64,000 nt of DNA from Pseudomonas sivasensis (GCF_013778505.1 NZ_JAAOWU010000018.1:1-64000), one strand, 5' to 3'; shown: positions 17,575 through 26,705, counted from the first letter of the stretch. Program-made: numbers and translations. The notes: generated from the letters alone by a model not told the origin.

Positions 17575-18428
17575 GCCAATGTCCCTTCTCTGCTGATTAC
17601 CAACCGCCGGAAGAATGGCATAACGCCGAGCTGAATTTTTCCGAGTCCATGAGCTACGGCGACTACCTGGACCTGGGCAAAGTCCTCAGCGCCCAGCACC
17701 CGCTGTCGCCGGACCACAACGAAATGCTCTTCATCATCCAGCACCAGACCTCTGAGCTGTGGATGAAACTGATGCTCCACGAACTCAAGGCCGCCCGTGA
17801 GCATGTGCGACTGGGCGAGTTGCCGCCAGCGTTCAAGATGCTGGCGCGGGTGTCGCGGATCTTTGACCAACTGGTGCACGCCTGGGCCGTGCTGGCGACC
17901 ATGACGCCTTCTGAATACAAAGCGATTCGTCCGTTCCTGGGGCAATCGTCCGGGTTCCAGTCGTTCCAGTACCGCGAGATCGAATTTATCCTTGGCAATA
18001 AAAGTGCGGCGCTGTTGCGGCCTCACGCCCATCGGCCGGAGTTGTTGAACGAGTTGAAAGTGGCGATTGCCACGCCGTCGCTGTATGACGAAGCGATCAA
18101 CTTGATGACCAAGGCGGGCCTTGCGATTGATCCACAACGCGCCGAGCGCGACCCGACGGCGGCGACCGTTCACGATGAGTCGGTGGAGGCGGCGTGGCGC
18201 GAGGTGTATCGCGATCCGAGCCGTTATTGGGATTTGTATCAGTTGGCTGAGAAGTTTATCGATCTGGAAGATTCGTTCCGCCAGTGGCGCTTTCGGCATG
18301 TGACCACCGTTGAGCGCATCATCGGTTTCCAACCCGGTACTGGCGGCACCGAAGGCGTGGGGTATCTGCGCAAGATGCTCGACACCGTGCTGTTCCCCGA
18401 GTTGTGGCGAGTGCGCTCCACGCTGTAA
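17571..18428 (+). CDS. kynA: KynA, tryptophan 2,3-dioxygenase
   Basis: KynA is the haem dioxygenase that opens the indole ring of L-tryptophan to N-formylkynurenine. The 285-residue protein shows the family signatures YGDYLDLGKVLSAQHPLSP, FIIQHQTSELWMKLMLHEL (about 60-78) and the C-terminal WRFRHVTTVERIIGFQPGTGGTEGVGYL segment, whose His ligates haem and whose GTGGT loop contacts substrate. It is followed directly by a strong terminator. As the first enzyme of the route it is expected to be induced with kynB from the promoter at about 16863. Confidence 0.97.
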   Translation: MSQCPFSADYQPPEEWHNAELNFSESMSYGDYLDLGKVLSAQHPLSPDHNEMLFIIQHQTSELWMKLMLHELKAAREHVRLGELPPAFKMLARVSRIFDQLVHAWAVLATMTPSEYKAIRPFLGQSSGFQSFQYREIEFILGNKSAALLRPHAHRPELLNELKVAIATPSLYDEAINLMTKAGLAIDPQRAERDPTAATVHDESVEAAWREVYRDPSRYWDLYQLAEKFIDLEDSFRQWRFRHVTTVERIIGFQPGTGGTEGVGYLRKMLDTVLFPELWRVRSTL

Positions 18429-18430
18429 AC

Positions 18431-18457
18431 AAAAAGCCCCGGATTCCGGGGCTTTTC
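18431..18457 (+). terminator. Rho-independent terminator after kynA
   Basis: AAAAAGCCCCGG / CCGGGGCTTTT forms a tight hairpin with a four-base loop and a T tract two bases after the kynA stop. Confidence 0.92.
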
Positions 18458-18472
18458 ATTTGCAATGCAATC

Positions 18473-18566
18473 AAATGTGGGAGGGGGCTTGCCCCCCGAT
18501 GGCGGTGGGGCAGTGGGCACATAAGTGACTGACACACTGCTATCGGGGGCAAGCCCCCTCCCACAT
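18473..18566. repeat. REPIN (inverted REP pair)
   Basis: ATGTGGGAGGGGGCTTGCCC and the inverted partner (GGGGGCAAGCCCCCTCCCAC) flank about 50 bases between the convergent ends of kynA and the permease gene. Confidence 0.92.
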
Positions 18567-18571
18567 GGGTA

Positions 18572-19975
18572 TTACTGCGCAGCGGCGACCGCTTTCGCCT
18601 TACTCACTCGCAAACGGTAAGCCACATAGATAATCCCCACCCAAATCGGCATCGCATACACCGACTCGCGAATACCCGGGATCGCCAGCATCACGCTGAT
18701 GATCATCAGCATGAACGCCAGGCACAGGTAGTTGCTGAACGGGAACCAGAAGGTCTTGAACGATGGCGTCACGCCTTGCTCGCCCATGGCCTTGCGGAAC
18801 TTGATGTGGGTGATGCTGATCAGCGCCCAGTTGATCATCAGCGACGCAACCACCAGCGCAAACAGCAACTCCAGCGCACTCTGCGGCGCCACGTAGTTGA
18901 CCACCACGCACAGCATCGTCACCAACGCCGAGATCGCCAGGGCCCGCAGTGGCACGCCTTGCTTGTTGAGCTTCATCAGCGCTTTTGGCGCATCGCCTTG
19001 CTCGGCCAGGCCGAACAGCATACGGCTGTTGCAGTACACGCCGCTGTTGTACACCGACAGCGCCGCGGTCAGCACCACGAAGTTGAGGATGTGCGCGGCG
19101 GTGTCGTTACCGATCAGCGAGAAGATTTGCACAAACGGGCTGCCGCTGTAGGGGTCGCCTGACGCGCCGAGGGTTTGCAGCAGTTGGTCCCATGGGTACA
19201 GCGACAGCAGCACGGTCAGGGCACCGACGTAGAAGATCAGGATCCGGTAGACCACCTGGTTGATCGCTTTGGGAATCACTTTGCGCGGTTCAGTGGCTTC
19301 GGCGGCGGTAATACCCACCAGCTCCAGGCCACCGAACGAGAACATGATGAACGCCATCGACATCAACAGCCCCATGCCGCCATTCGGGAAGAACCCGCCG
19401 TGGCTCCACAGGTTACTGATGGACGCTTGCGGGCCGCCGGTGCCGCTGAACAGCAGGTAGCAGCCGAGCACGATCATGCCGACAATCGCCACCACCTTGA
19501 TGATTGCGAACCAGAACTCGGTTTCACCGAAGAACTTCACGTTCAGGGTGTTGATCAGGTTCACCGCAACAAAGAACACCAGCGCGCTGACCCAGGTCGG
19601 GATCTCCGGCCACCAGAACTGGATGTACTTGCCCACGGCCGTCAGTTCGGCCATGCCCACCAGTACGTACAGTACCCAGTAGTTCCAACCGGCCAGGAAG
19701 CCCGCGTAGCCGCCCCAGTATTTGTGGGCGAAGTGGCTGAACGAGCCGGCCACCGGCTCTTCGACGATCATTTCACCGAGCTGGCGCATGATCAGGAACG
19801 CAATGAAGCCCGCAATCGCGTAGCCCAGGATCATCGACGGGCCCGCCGACTTGAGCACCCCGGCCGAGCCGAGGAACAACCCCGTGCCAATCGCCCCTCC
19901 CAAGGCGATCAGCTGAATATGCCGGTTCTTCAGGCCACGCTTGAGGCCCACCGGGTTAACCATGTCATCCGCCAT
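18572..19975 (-). CDS. aroP: AroP-type aromatic amino acid permease
   Basis: This 467-residue protein of the APC superfamily (amino acid transporter family) has about twelve membrane segments. It begins GLKRGLKNRHIQLIALGGAIGTGLFLGS, the hallmark of this family, and has ELVGITAAEATEPRKVIPKAINQV in the middle. The overall match is closest to AroP/PheP/GABA-permease proteins. Its position between kynBA and antABC suggests uptake of tryptophan or a related aromatic amino acid; this is inferred from context. It reads opposite to kynA and in the same direction as antC, which lies 72 bases upstream of its start. Confidence 0.82.
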   Translation of the reverse strand: MADDMVNPVGLKRGLKNRHIQLIALGGAIGTGLFLGSAGVLKSAGPSMILGYAIAGFIAFLIMRQLGEMIVEEPVAGSFSHFAHKYWGGYAGFLAGWNYWVLYVLVGMAELTAVGKYIQFWWPEIPTWVSALVFFVAVNLINTLNVKFFGETEFWFAIIKVVAIVGMIVLGCYLLFSGTGGPQASISNLWSHGGFFPNGGMGLLMSMAFIMFSFGGLELVGITAAEATEPRKVIPKAINQVVYRILIFYVGALTVLLSLYPWDQLLQTLGASGDPYSGSPFVQIFSLIGNDTAAHILNFVVLTAALSVYNSGVYCNSRMLFGLAEQGDAPKALMKLNKQGVPLRALAISALVTMLCVVVNYVAPQSALELLFALVVASLMINWALISITHIKFRKAMGEQGVTPSFKTFWFPFSNYLCLAFMLMIISVMLAIPGIRESVYAMPIWVGIIYVAYRLRVSKAKAVAAAQ

Positions 19976-20047
19976 TAACGTTCCCTTCTACTTGTTTTTC
20001 TTGGGGTTGATTGCACGCCGCACCAGCCCCTCAGAAGTGCTGAGGAG

Positions 20048-21055
20048 TCAGATATTACTCTGCGTAAACTTTTCGTAATACAGCTGAACGCCATCAAGTG
20101 CCTGATCCGCCAGCCATTGTTGGATGGATTCGACCATTGGAGGGGGCCCGCAGACATACATATCCGCCGATCCGTCCCGCAATTCGGCCAAGTCGAAATG
20201 TTGGGTGAGGTAGCCGCGCTTTCCGGGCCAGTCATCTGCGGGGTCGCTGAGGACTTCGGTGTAGCGAAAACCTGGCAGTTTCGCCGCGTAGGCCGCGATG
20301 CGTGTCGCTTCGCATAAGTCCTCGGCACCGCGCACGCCATAGTAGAGGTGCACCGGCTGGTCGCAGCCAGTGGCGGCCAGTTGATCGAGCATGCCCAGAA
20401 GCGCCGACAACCCGGTGCCGCCGGCGACCAGCACCAGCGGTTGGCTGACGTGCCGAAGGTAGAACGCACCCAGCGGTGCCTCCATCAGCAGTTCATCGCC
20501 GACTTGGCAGCGCTCACGCAGGTAGTTGCTCATCACCCCATCGGGCAGCAAGCGGATCAGAAACTGCACCTGATTGCCCGCCAGGTTGGCGAAAGAGTAG
20601 GAACGCCAACTGTCCGTGCCTGGCACCGAGAGGCGTGCATATTGGCCGGGTAGAAAATCCAGTGGCGCGTCCAATTGCACGTTGAGGATCGCCGTACTGG
20701 CCGACACCAATTGCACCTCGCTGACCGTTGCGCGCACCTGCACCGGGTTCGGTGCATTGCACAAGCTCGAATCGAAGTCGAAGTAGAAGGTGGCGTCGGA
20801 CTTCACCCGCGTCTGGCAACTAAGCATCTTGCGGTGTTGCAGGTCGAGGCTTGAGAGGGCTTCGTCGTCCACGTAGTCCTGGGTGTAGTCGCCCGATTCG
20901 CAACGACCCTGGCAGGTGCCGCATACACCTTCGCGGCAATCCAGGGGGATCTTGATGCCATTGCGCAGGGCCGCATCCAATAGGATTTCATGGGCGCCCA
21001 CTGGGAAAAACAGGGTCTTGCCGTCGGCAAAACTGAAGGCCACTTTGTGATTCAT
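20048..21055 (-). CDS. antC: AntC, anthranilate 1,2-dioxygenase reductase component
   Basis: AntC passes electrons from NADH via FAD and a [2Fe-2S] cluster to the AntAB oxygenase. The 335-residue protein has an N-terminal plant-type ferredoxin domain with CREGVCGTCQGRC and a fourth Cys in MLSCQTRV, then an FAD domain (RSYSFAN) and an NAD domain (LVAGGTGLSALLGMLDQLA, CGPPPMVESIQQWL). This is the BenC/XylZ/AntC group; the neighbouring genes make AntC the likely identity. It is the last gene of antABC, separated from antB by a 196-bp gap that carries a repeat. Confidence 0.95.
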   Translation of the reverse strand: MNHKVAFSFADGKTLFFPVGAHEILLDAALRNGIKIPLDCREGVCGTCQGRCESGDYTQDYVDDEALSSLDLQHRKMLSCQTRVKSDATFYFDFDSSLCNAPNPVQVRATVSEVQLVSASTAILNVQLDAPLDFLPGQYARLSVPGTDSWRSYSFANLAGNQVQFLIRLLPDGVMSNYLRERCQVGDELLMEAPLGAFYLRHVSQPLVLVAGGTGLSALLGMLDQLAATGCDQPVHLYYGVRGAEDLCEATRIAAYAAKLPGFRYTEVLSDPADDWPGKRGYLTQHFDLAELRDGSADMYVCGPPPMVESIQQWLADQALDGVQLYYEKFTQSNI

Positions 21056-21096
21056 GTGTTGTTCTCTGCATATTTATGACGTACGTACGGCCTGTT

Positions 21097-21240
21097 GGGG
21101 TGAGCGGGCTTGCCCCGCACTGGGCTGCGAAGCAGCCCCATGAGAGTCGCCGCATTTTTCCCGCCAAACCGCAGTGCTTGCACCAGGGGCCGCTGCGCGG
21201 GGCAAGCCCGCTCACCACAAAAAGCCCGCTCACCACCACA
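21097..21240. repeat. Inverted repeat pair of the GTGAGCGGGCTTGCCCCGC family inside the antB-antC gap
   Basis: TGAGCGGGCTTGCCCCGCAC with GGGCTGCGAAGCAGCCCC lies on one side, and GGGGCCGCTGCGCGGGGCAAGCCCGCTCACC on the other, followed by an extra partial GCCCGCTCACCAC. The pair lies within what would otherwise be a tight operon. Confidence 0.88.
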
Positions 21241-21251
21241 ACAAGGGTGCT

Positions 21252-21746
21252 TTAGAGGTGATAGAAATCCAGCACCGAGTTGATGGTGTCGTTGAGCAGC
21301 AGCGCATGCTTGCGAGTGATCAGCCAACTGTCTCCCTCAGGTTTGAGGCGGTAAGTGGCCTGTCCGTAAAACTGCTCCGAAGTCGCCAGCCGATAGAACA
21401 GCGTGTGCCAGTTCAGCTTCACTTCCAGCGAGCCATCCGCCTGTTCTGCGATGCGCACGTTATTGATCAGGTGCAAGGTGCGCGGCATTGGCGTGGCCGA
21501 GGCTGCCTTGCCGGTGCGTAGGCGAAAGACTCGGTCTTCCAGGCCTGAGCGGTTGGCGTAGTAGATCAACGACATCTCGCGTTTGGGATCGCGGGTGTAC
21601 ACATGCTCCGAGTCCCATTGCGGCAGATGGAACTCGCTCTGCGGGTCGAACAGCTGCACATAGGCGTCCCAGTCCTGAGCGTCGCAGAGTTCGGATTTTC
21701 GGTAGAAAAACTGCTCGATCCTGTATTGCAGTTGGGCATTCATCAT
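21252..21746 (-). CDS. antB: AntB, anthranilate 1,2-dioxygenase small subunit
   Basis: AntB is the beta subunit of the ring-hydroxylating oxygenase; it has a structural role. The 164-residue protein has the cone-shaped ring-hydroxylating beta fold, with FFYRKSELCDAQDWDAYVQLFDPQSEFHLPQW and LDFYHL at the end. It starts in a four-base overlap with the antA stop. The size and sequence fit the BenB/AntB group. Confidence 0.94.
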   Translation of the reverse strand: MMNAQLQYRIEQFFYRKSELCDAQDWDAYVQLFDPQSEFHLPQWDSEHVYTRDPKREMSLIYYANRSGLEDRVFRLRTGKAASATPMPRTLHLINNVRIAEQADGSLEVKLNWHTLFYRLATSEQFYGQATYRLKPEGDSWLITRKHALLLNDTINSVLDFYHL

Positions 21747-23134
21747 TGCACCTCCCGCAGTGTCAGCGCTTGTCGATCAAGGCCGTTGAGCAGGAACTGC
21801 TGCCAGTTGCGGTGCTGGTTGACGTACAGCCCTTCGTGGGTGAATTCAGTGCCGGTCATGGCCGGTTGGATGCCGATGGCTTCACTGTTCGGTGTCGGGC
21901 CGGTCTCCCAGCGATGGCTGCCACGGGAGATATCGCTCCAGCGCTCCAGTCGGCCTTGGAAACCACGCTGGGCTTCACGAAATTCCACCAGGTCGTCCGG
22001 CGTGCCCATGCCCGATACGTTGAAGAAATCCTCGAATTGGCGAATGCGGTTTTCGCGGTCAGCGTCGGACTCGTTTTTCACCCCCAGGCATTGGCTGATG
22101 ATCTCGGTCTTGTTCCACGCCACCGGGCGGATGATGCGCAGTTGCGAGCTGATCTGATCGAGGAAGAACAGGCTCGGATAGATGTTCAGATTGCGCAGGC
22201 GGTGCATCATCCATTCGGCTTTTTGCTGGCCGTGTTCTTCCACCAGGCGCGGCATGATGGTGGCGTAGCCGGAACGCACGGTCGGGTTGGGCATGTCGCT
22301 GAACAACAGGCTGTGGCCGTTGTTGAAGGCGAACCAACCGTCATCGGTATTCGCGTCGCCTGCACCGAGTTTGCTGTAGTCCAGTGTGGTGCCGGAACCG
22401 GTGCCGTTCTCGGTATTCACCTGTTGGCGATGCTGCACCGTGGCCACGTAGTTGTAGTGCACGGTGCTCACGTGATAACCGTCCAGACCGTTTTCGTTTT
22501 GCAGCTTCCAGTTGCCGTCGTAGGTGTAGGCGGATTTACCCGGCAGCACTTCCAGCTCACCGGTGGCGGATTGCGCGACCATCATGTCGAAGAACACTTT
22601 GGCATCGCCGAGGAAGTCTTCCAGGCTGTCCGTGCCGTTCACGTCCAGACTGATAAACACAAAACCTTTGTAGCTTTCGATTCGCGCTTTTTTAAGGCCG
22701 CGGGTGGCTTTGTCGAAACCTTCCGGGTATTCCCCCGGCGCCTTGACCTTCACCAACCGGCCATCGCTCTTGTAACACCAGGCGTGAAACGGGCAGGTAA
22801 ACGTGGACTGGTTGCCCTTGCCGACGCGGGTGAGGGTGGTGCCGCGATGCTGGCAGGCGTTGATCAGCGCATTGAGCTGGCCTTCGCCATCGCGGGTGAT
22901 AATCATCGGCTGGCGCCCGGCGCGCATGGTCACGAAGTCATGGTTATGGGCCAGTTCGCTTTCGTGGCAGGCGTAGATCCAGTTCTTTTCGAAGATCAGT
23001 TCCATCTCCAGGTCGAACAGTTGCGGCTCGGTGAACATGTCCCGGGCGATGCGGAACACTTCGTCTGCCGGACGAAAATCCAGGCAGCTTTCGATAAAGC
23101 TTTTCCACTGCTCGACGCTTCTTGCACCACTCAT
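21743..23134 (-). CDS. antA: AntA, anthranilate 1,2-dioxygenase large subunit
   Basis: AntA is the catalytic alpha subunit that, with AntB and AntC, turns anthranilate into catechol, CO2 and ammonia. The 463-residue protein has a Rieske centre (CQHRG ... CPFHAWC, about 85-108) and a mononuclear iron site with histidines in the GLDGYHVSTVHYNYV segment. I chose the ATG at 23134 (MSGARSVEQW) with AAGGTG upstream; a GTG nine bases earlier is possible. It is the first gene of antABC and reads away from antR, its probable activator. Confidence 0.95.
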   Translation of the reverse strand: MSGARSVEQWKSFIESCLDFRPADEVFRIARDMFTEPQLFDLEMELIFEKNWIYACHESELAHNHDFVTMRAGRQPMIITRDGEGQLNALINACQHRGTTLTRVGKGNQSTFTCPFHAWCYKSDGRLVKVKAPGEYPEGFDKATRGLKKARIESYKGFVFISLDVNGTDSLEDFLGDAKVFFDMMVAQSATGELEVLPGKSAYTYDGNWKLQNENGLDGYHVSTVHYNYVATVQHRQQVNTENGTGSGTTLDYSKLGAGDANTDDGWFAFNNGHSLLFSDMPNPTVRSGYATIMPRLVEEHGQQKAEWMMHRLRNLNIYPSLFFLDQISSQLRIIRPVAWNKTEIISQCLGVKNESDADRENRIRQFEDFFNVSGMGTPDDLVEFREAQRGFQGRLERWSDISRGSHRWETGPTPNSEAIGIQPAMTGTEFTHEGLYVNQHRNWQQFLLNGLDRQALTLREVQ

Positions 23135-23449
23135 GGGAGGCACCTTTTTGATAGGGGCTAATCGGTGGTTTATTAGAGGCAGCGGGGCAGGGCGTGGGCT
23201 ATCCGCTTAATGGGGGAAGATGGGCCGCAAAGTTGGGCGCGGAGTACCCAATACGGTGCGGCGAGGTAACGTCATGCGCTACTGTCATAGGGCGCGAGGG
23301 GCATGAAAACCGGTGACTTATCCACATAGTCGGCCCTTGCTATCCACCCAGTGGCGCTACCACCGGCGTGGCGCAGAACTTGCTGTCCAACAACGATAAC
23401 GACGCGCCGTCAGAGCGCGCAAACGCCTAACCGCCGTGGGTGCACCCTG
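23135..23449. other. Divergent regulatory region antA / antR
   Basis: These 315 bases separate the start codons of antA (minus) and antR (plus). No gene is seen. By analogy with P. aeruginosa, where AntR activates antABC with anthranilate as inducer, the AntR site should lie here. I see no motif that I can assign with confidence. Confidence 0.6.
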
Positions 23450-24442
23450 ATGAGCAGCCAGACACGCGATATCCATATCCAACGCTTCGACCTCGAAGGC
23501 GCCCGCAGCTGGATGTCCGGCATCTGCGGGCCGCACCGCCTGGCGACGACGACCCCGGAGCGCCTGCGTTTTCACCACAGCGCCAATGTGTTCAAGTCCC
23601 GCGCGACCACCTTGGGCGTGATCGAATACGGCACCGACGTGACCATCGATATCGAGGATGCCGAGCACTTCAGCAGCTACAGCCTCAGCCTTCCGTTGGT
23701 GGGTGAGCAGGAGTTGAGCAAGAACGGTGAGCGCCTGAGTTCCAACCGCGACCAAGGCGTGATCATCTCGCCCAACGAGCACCAGGTGCTGGCGATTTCC
23801 GGGGACTGTCGCAAGCTGCAAGTGGTGATTACGCGGGCAGCGATGAGTGAGTCACTGGAAGGTTTGTTGCAACGGCCCATCGACGCGCCGCTGCGCTTTG
23901 AGTCGGTGATGGATGCGGTGGATGGCGCCCCGGCCTCGTGGTGGCGCATGGCGCGTTACTTCATTGCCGAACTGGAGCGCAGCAGCGAGTTGTATGAACA
24001 GGCCGCGTTTACCCGGGATCTGGAAAGCTCGCTGATCAAGGGGTTGATCCTGGCCCAGCCCAATAATTACTCCGAAGAACTGCGCGACGTACTGGGCGTG
24101 AAACTGCCGCATTACTTGATCCGCGCGCGCCAATACATTCACGACAACGCCCGCGAAGCGCTGCACCTGGAAGACCTGGAAGCCGCAGCAGGCGTGTCGC
24201 GCTTCAAGCTGTTCGACGCTTTCCGAAAGTACTTTGCCCTGTCGCCGATGGCCTACCTGAAGAAGTACCGACTGGGCGCGGTGCGCCAGGAAATCCTTGA
24301 GCACGGTTCAATTCGTACCATCTCCGAGATTGCTTTGGGCTGGGGCTTTACTCACTTGGGACGGTTTTCGGCGGAGTATCGCAAGCTGTTTGACGAGTCG
24401 CCCAGCCAGACGCTGCAGCGCAATCGCCTGCGCAGTACTTGA
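23450..24442 (+). CDS. antR: AntR, AraC/XylS-family activator of antABC
   Basis: The product has 330 residues from the ATG at 23450 (MSSQTRDIHIQRFD). It has an N-terminal cupin-like effector domain (AraC-binding-like domain, about 20-190) and a C-terminal AraC helix-turn-helix pair: ALHLEDLEAAAGVSRFKLFDAFRKYF and IRTISEIALGWGFTHLGRFSAEYRKLFDESP. An upstream extension to 23351 is not supported. Its divergent position next to antA and the protein type match AntR of P. aeruginosa. The ribosome-binding site is weak. Confidence 0.92.
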   Translation: MSSQTRDIHIQRFDLEGARSWMSGICGPHRLATTTPERLRFHHSANVFKSRATTLGVIEYGTDVTIDIEDAEHFSSYSLSLPLVGEQELSKNGERLSSNRDQGVIISPNEHQVLAISGDCRKLQVVITRAAMSESLEGLLQRPIDAPLRFESVMDAVDGAPASWWRMARYFIAELERSSELYEQAAFTRDLESSLIKGLILAQPNNYSEELRDVLGVKLPHYLIRARQYIHDNAREALHLEDLEAAAGVSRFKLFDAFRKYFALSPMAYLKKYRLGAVRQEILEHGSIRTISEIALGWGFTHLGRFSAEYRKLFDESPSQTLQRNRLRST

Positions 24443-24460
24443 GTCTGATGAAGAGCAAAA

Positions 24461-24550
24461 TGTGGGAGGGGGCTTGCCCCCGATAACGGTGGATCAGTCA
24501 GCCCATTCGTTAACTGGCCCAGCGCAATCGGGGGCAAGCCCCCTCCCACA
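24461..24550. repeat. REPIN (inverted REP pair)
   Basis: TGTGGGAGGGGGCTTGCCCC and its inverse (GGGGCAAGCCCCCTCCCACA) flank about 48 bases between the convergent antR and catR genes. Both arms are intact. Confidence 0.93.
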
Positions 24551-24575
24551 GGGAGATCGCAGTGTTTAGAGCGTT

Positions 24576-25451
24576 TCAGATCAGTTCTTCCACCAACTGC
24601 AGGCAATGACTAACCCCCGGCGACTGATCATTCACCCTTCGGCTGAGAATAATCGGCGAGGTCGCGGTGGTTTCCACAATCGGCGTGTAACCGATATCCG
24701 CCCGATGCAGCACCTGCACCGACGCAGGCACCAGCGTCACGCCCATGCCAGCGCCGACCAGGCCAATCGCGGTCTGCAGCTCGTTAGTCCACTGCGCCAC
24801 CTTGAGGCTTAAACCGTGGGTATCGAACAGCGCGATCACATGGTCGGCATAACTGGGGCGTGGGTTGCCGGGGTAGAGCACAAACGGCTCGGCGGCCAAT
24901 TGGGCGAGGGTGGCCGGCGCCGCCAGCAGCGGGTGGCCGGCAGGCAGTACCGCCACCAGTCGATCCTCCACCAGTACACGCTGGTCAATGGCTGGGTCGT
25001 CGATGCGGATACGCCCGAAGCCGACATCAATGCGCCCGGCCTTGAGCGCTTCGACCTGCTGCAAAGTGGTCATCTCGGACAAACCCAATTCCAGCTCCAG
25101 CGCGTCATGGCTGCGCAGCCGCCGGATCAGCTCGGGCAGTACGCCATACAAAGTCGACGGCGCAAAGCCGATGCCCAGCCAGGTCTTTTCGCCCTGGCCG
25201 ATGCGCCGGGTGCTGTCGCAGACCTTGTTCAACTGTTCGAGCAGCACATTGGCGTGTTCATAGAAAAACCGCCCGGCTTCGGTCAGTCGCAGTGGGCGGC
25301 CGCGTTCCAGCAGAATCACCCCCAGCTCATCCTCCAGTTGCTGGATCTGCCGGCTCAACGGTGGTTGGGCGATGTGCAGGCGTTCGGCGGCCCGGGTGAA
25401 GTTGAGGGTTTCGCCCAGCACCTGGAAGTAGCGCAGATGACGCAGTTCCAT
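24576..25451 (-). CDS. catR: CatR, LysR-family regulator of catBCA
   Basis: CatR activates the cat operon in response to cis,cis-muconate. The 291-residue protein begins MELRHLRYFQVLGETLNFTRA and has the LysR helix-turn-helix (AAERLHIAQPPLSRQIQQLE) and the CatR/BenM-type effector domain (LGIGFAPSTLYGVLP, GAGMGVTLVPAS). AAAGGAG precedes the chosen ATG at 25451; the open frame continues upstream to 26240 only as a shadow of catB. It is divergent from catB, with an ATAC-N7-GTAT operator between them. Confidence 0.93.
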   Translation of the reverse strand: MELRHLRYFQVLGETLNFTRAAERLHIAQPPLSRQIQQLEDELGVILLERGRPLRLTEAGRFFYEHANVLLEQLNKVCDSTRRIGQGEKTWLGIGFAPSTLYGVLPELIRRLRSHDALELELGLSEMTTLQQVEALKAGRIDVGFGRIRIDDPAIDQRVLVEDRLVAVLPAGHPLLAAPATLAQLAAEPFVLYPGNPRPSYADHVIALFDTHGLSLKVAQWTNELQTAIGLVGAGMGVTLVPASVQVLHRADIGYTPIVETTATSPIILSRRVNDQSPGVSHCLQLVEELI

Positions 25452-25464
25452 GACGGCTCCTTTC

Positions 25465-25479
25465 ATACCTTGAGAGTAT
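25465..25479. promoter_or_regulatory. CatR operator (ATAC-N7-GTAT)
   Basis: The sequence ATAC-CTTGAGA-GTAT matches the dyad consensus known for CatM/BenM and related LysR regulators. It lies in the 114-bp gap between catR and catB. A possible catB -35 (TTGAGA, 25470-25475) lies inside it, with a TCTATA -10 18 bases downstream (25494-25499). Confidence 0.75.
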
Positions 25480-25565
25480 TGTTCGAGACTAATTCTATAT
25501 TGGCTCCACGCAAAGAGCGGGAACAGAATCAGCGCAGACCTATAAAGAACCCAGCGGGTATTGCC

Positions 25566-26693
25566 ATGCCGATTTGCGCCATTGAGTCGATCGAGACCAT
25601 TATCGTCGACCTCCCCACCATTCGCCCGCACAAGCTGGCAATGCACACGATGCAGAACCAGACCCTGGTGATCATCCGCGTGCGTTGCGCCGACGGCATC
25701 GAAGGCATCGGTGAGTCCACCACCATCGGCGGTCTGAGCTACGGCAACGAGAGTCCCGACAGCATCAAAATCAATATCGACCGCCACTTCGCGCCGCTGC
25801 TGATCGGCCAGGACGCCAGCAATATCAACGCCGCCATGTTGCGCCTGGAGCGCAGTATTCGCGGCAATACCTTTGCCAAGTCCGGCATTGAAAGCGCGTT
25901 GCTCGATGCATTGGGCAAACGCCTGAACCTGCCGGTGAGCGAGCTGCTCGGCGGCCGTGTACGTGACGCGTTGCCGGTGGCCTGGACCTTGGCCAGCGGC
26001 AACACCGAACAAGACATCGCCGAAGCCGAAAAGATGCTCGACTTGCGCCGCCACCGCATCTTCAAACTCAAGATCGGCGCCGGTGAAGTCGGTCGCGACC
26101 TCGCTCATGTGATCGCGATCAAAAAGGCCTTGGGCGAGCGCGCCAGTGTGCGCGTCGACGTCAATCAGGCCTGGGATGAAGCCGTCGCCCTGCGCGCGTG
26201 CAAGGTGCTTGGCGACAACGGCATCGACCTGATCGAACAACCGATCTCGCGCAATAACCGTGGCGGGATGGCCCGGCTGAACCTGTCGAGCCCGGCGCCG
26301 ATCATGGCGGATGAATCCATCGAATGTGTCGAGGATGCCTTCAACCTCGCCCGTGAAGGTGCGGCGTCAGTGTTCGCCCTGAAGATCGCCAAGAACGGCG
26401 GCCCGCGTGCGGTGTTGCGCACGGCCGCGATTGCTGAAGCGGCGGGTATCGGCCTGTACGGCGGCACCATGCTCGAAGGCGGCATCGGCACCCTGGCCTC
26501 GGCCCATGCGTTCCTGACCTTGAACAAGCTGGCGTGGGACACCGAACTGTTCGGTCCGCTGCTGCTCACCGAAGACATTCTTACCGAACCGCCGGTGTAC
26601 CGCGATTTTCAGTTGCATGTCTCCACTGCGCCGGGCCTGGGCCTGGCCATCGATGAAGAGCGTCTGGCGTTCTTCCGTCGTGACAAACACTAA
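25566..26693 (+). CDS. catB: CatB, muconate cycloisomerase
   Basis: CatB converts cis,cis-muconate to muconolactone. The 375-residue protein is a member of the enolase superfamily (MLE subgroup): IIVDLPTIRPHKLAMHTM in the capping domain, the general base in KLKIGAGEVGRDL, metal ligands in VRVDVNQAWDE, IDLIEQPIS and IMADESIE, and LYGGTMLEGGIGT near the C-terminus. I chose the ATG at 25566 because the MPICAIESIETIIVDLP start aligns with other CatB proteins; the frame opens much further upstream without coding character. It is the first gene of catBCA. Confidence 0.95.
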   Translation: MPICAIESIETIIVDLPTIRPHKLAMHTMQNQTLVIIRVRCADGIEGIGESTTIGGLSYGNESPDSIKINIDRHFAPLLIGQDASNINAAMLRLERSIRGNTFAKSGIESALLDALGKRLNLPVSELLGGRVRDALPVAWTLASGNTEQDIAEAEKMLDLRRHRIFKLKIGAGEVGRDLAHVIAIKKALGERASVRVDVNQAWDEAVALRACKVLGDNGIDLIEQPISRNNRGGMARLNLSSPAPIMADESIECVEDAFNLAREGAASVFALKIAKNGGPRAVLRTAAIAEAAGIGLYGGTMLEGGIGTLASAHAFLTLNKLAWDTELFGPLLLTEDILTEPPVYRDFQLHVSTAPGLGLAIDEERLAFFRRDKH

Positions 26694-26705
26694 GAGGCGC
26701 TTGCC

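Noticed and set aside
21488..23161. Plus-strand open frame of 557 codons antisense to antA and antB
   Set aside because: It runs across two well-supported minus-strand genes, has no family features and arises from the third-position GC bias of the true genes.
23318..23326. TTATCCACA as a DnaA box and replication origin signal
   Set aside because: It is one isolated copy in the antA-antR gap with no cluster, AT-rich region or dnaA gene.
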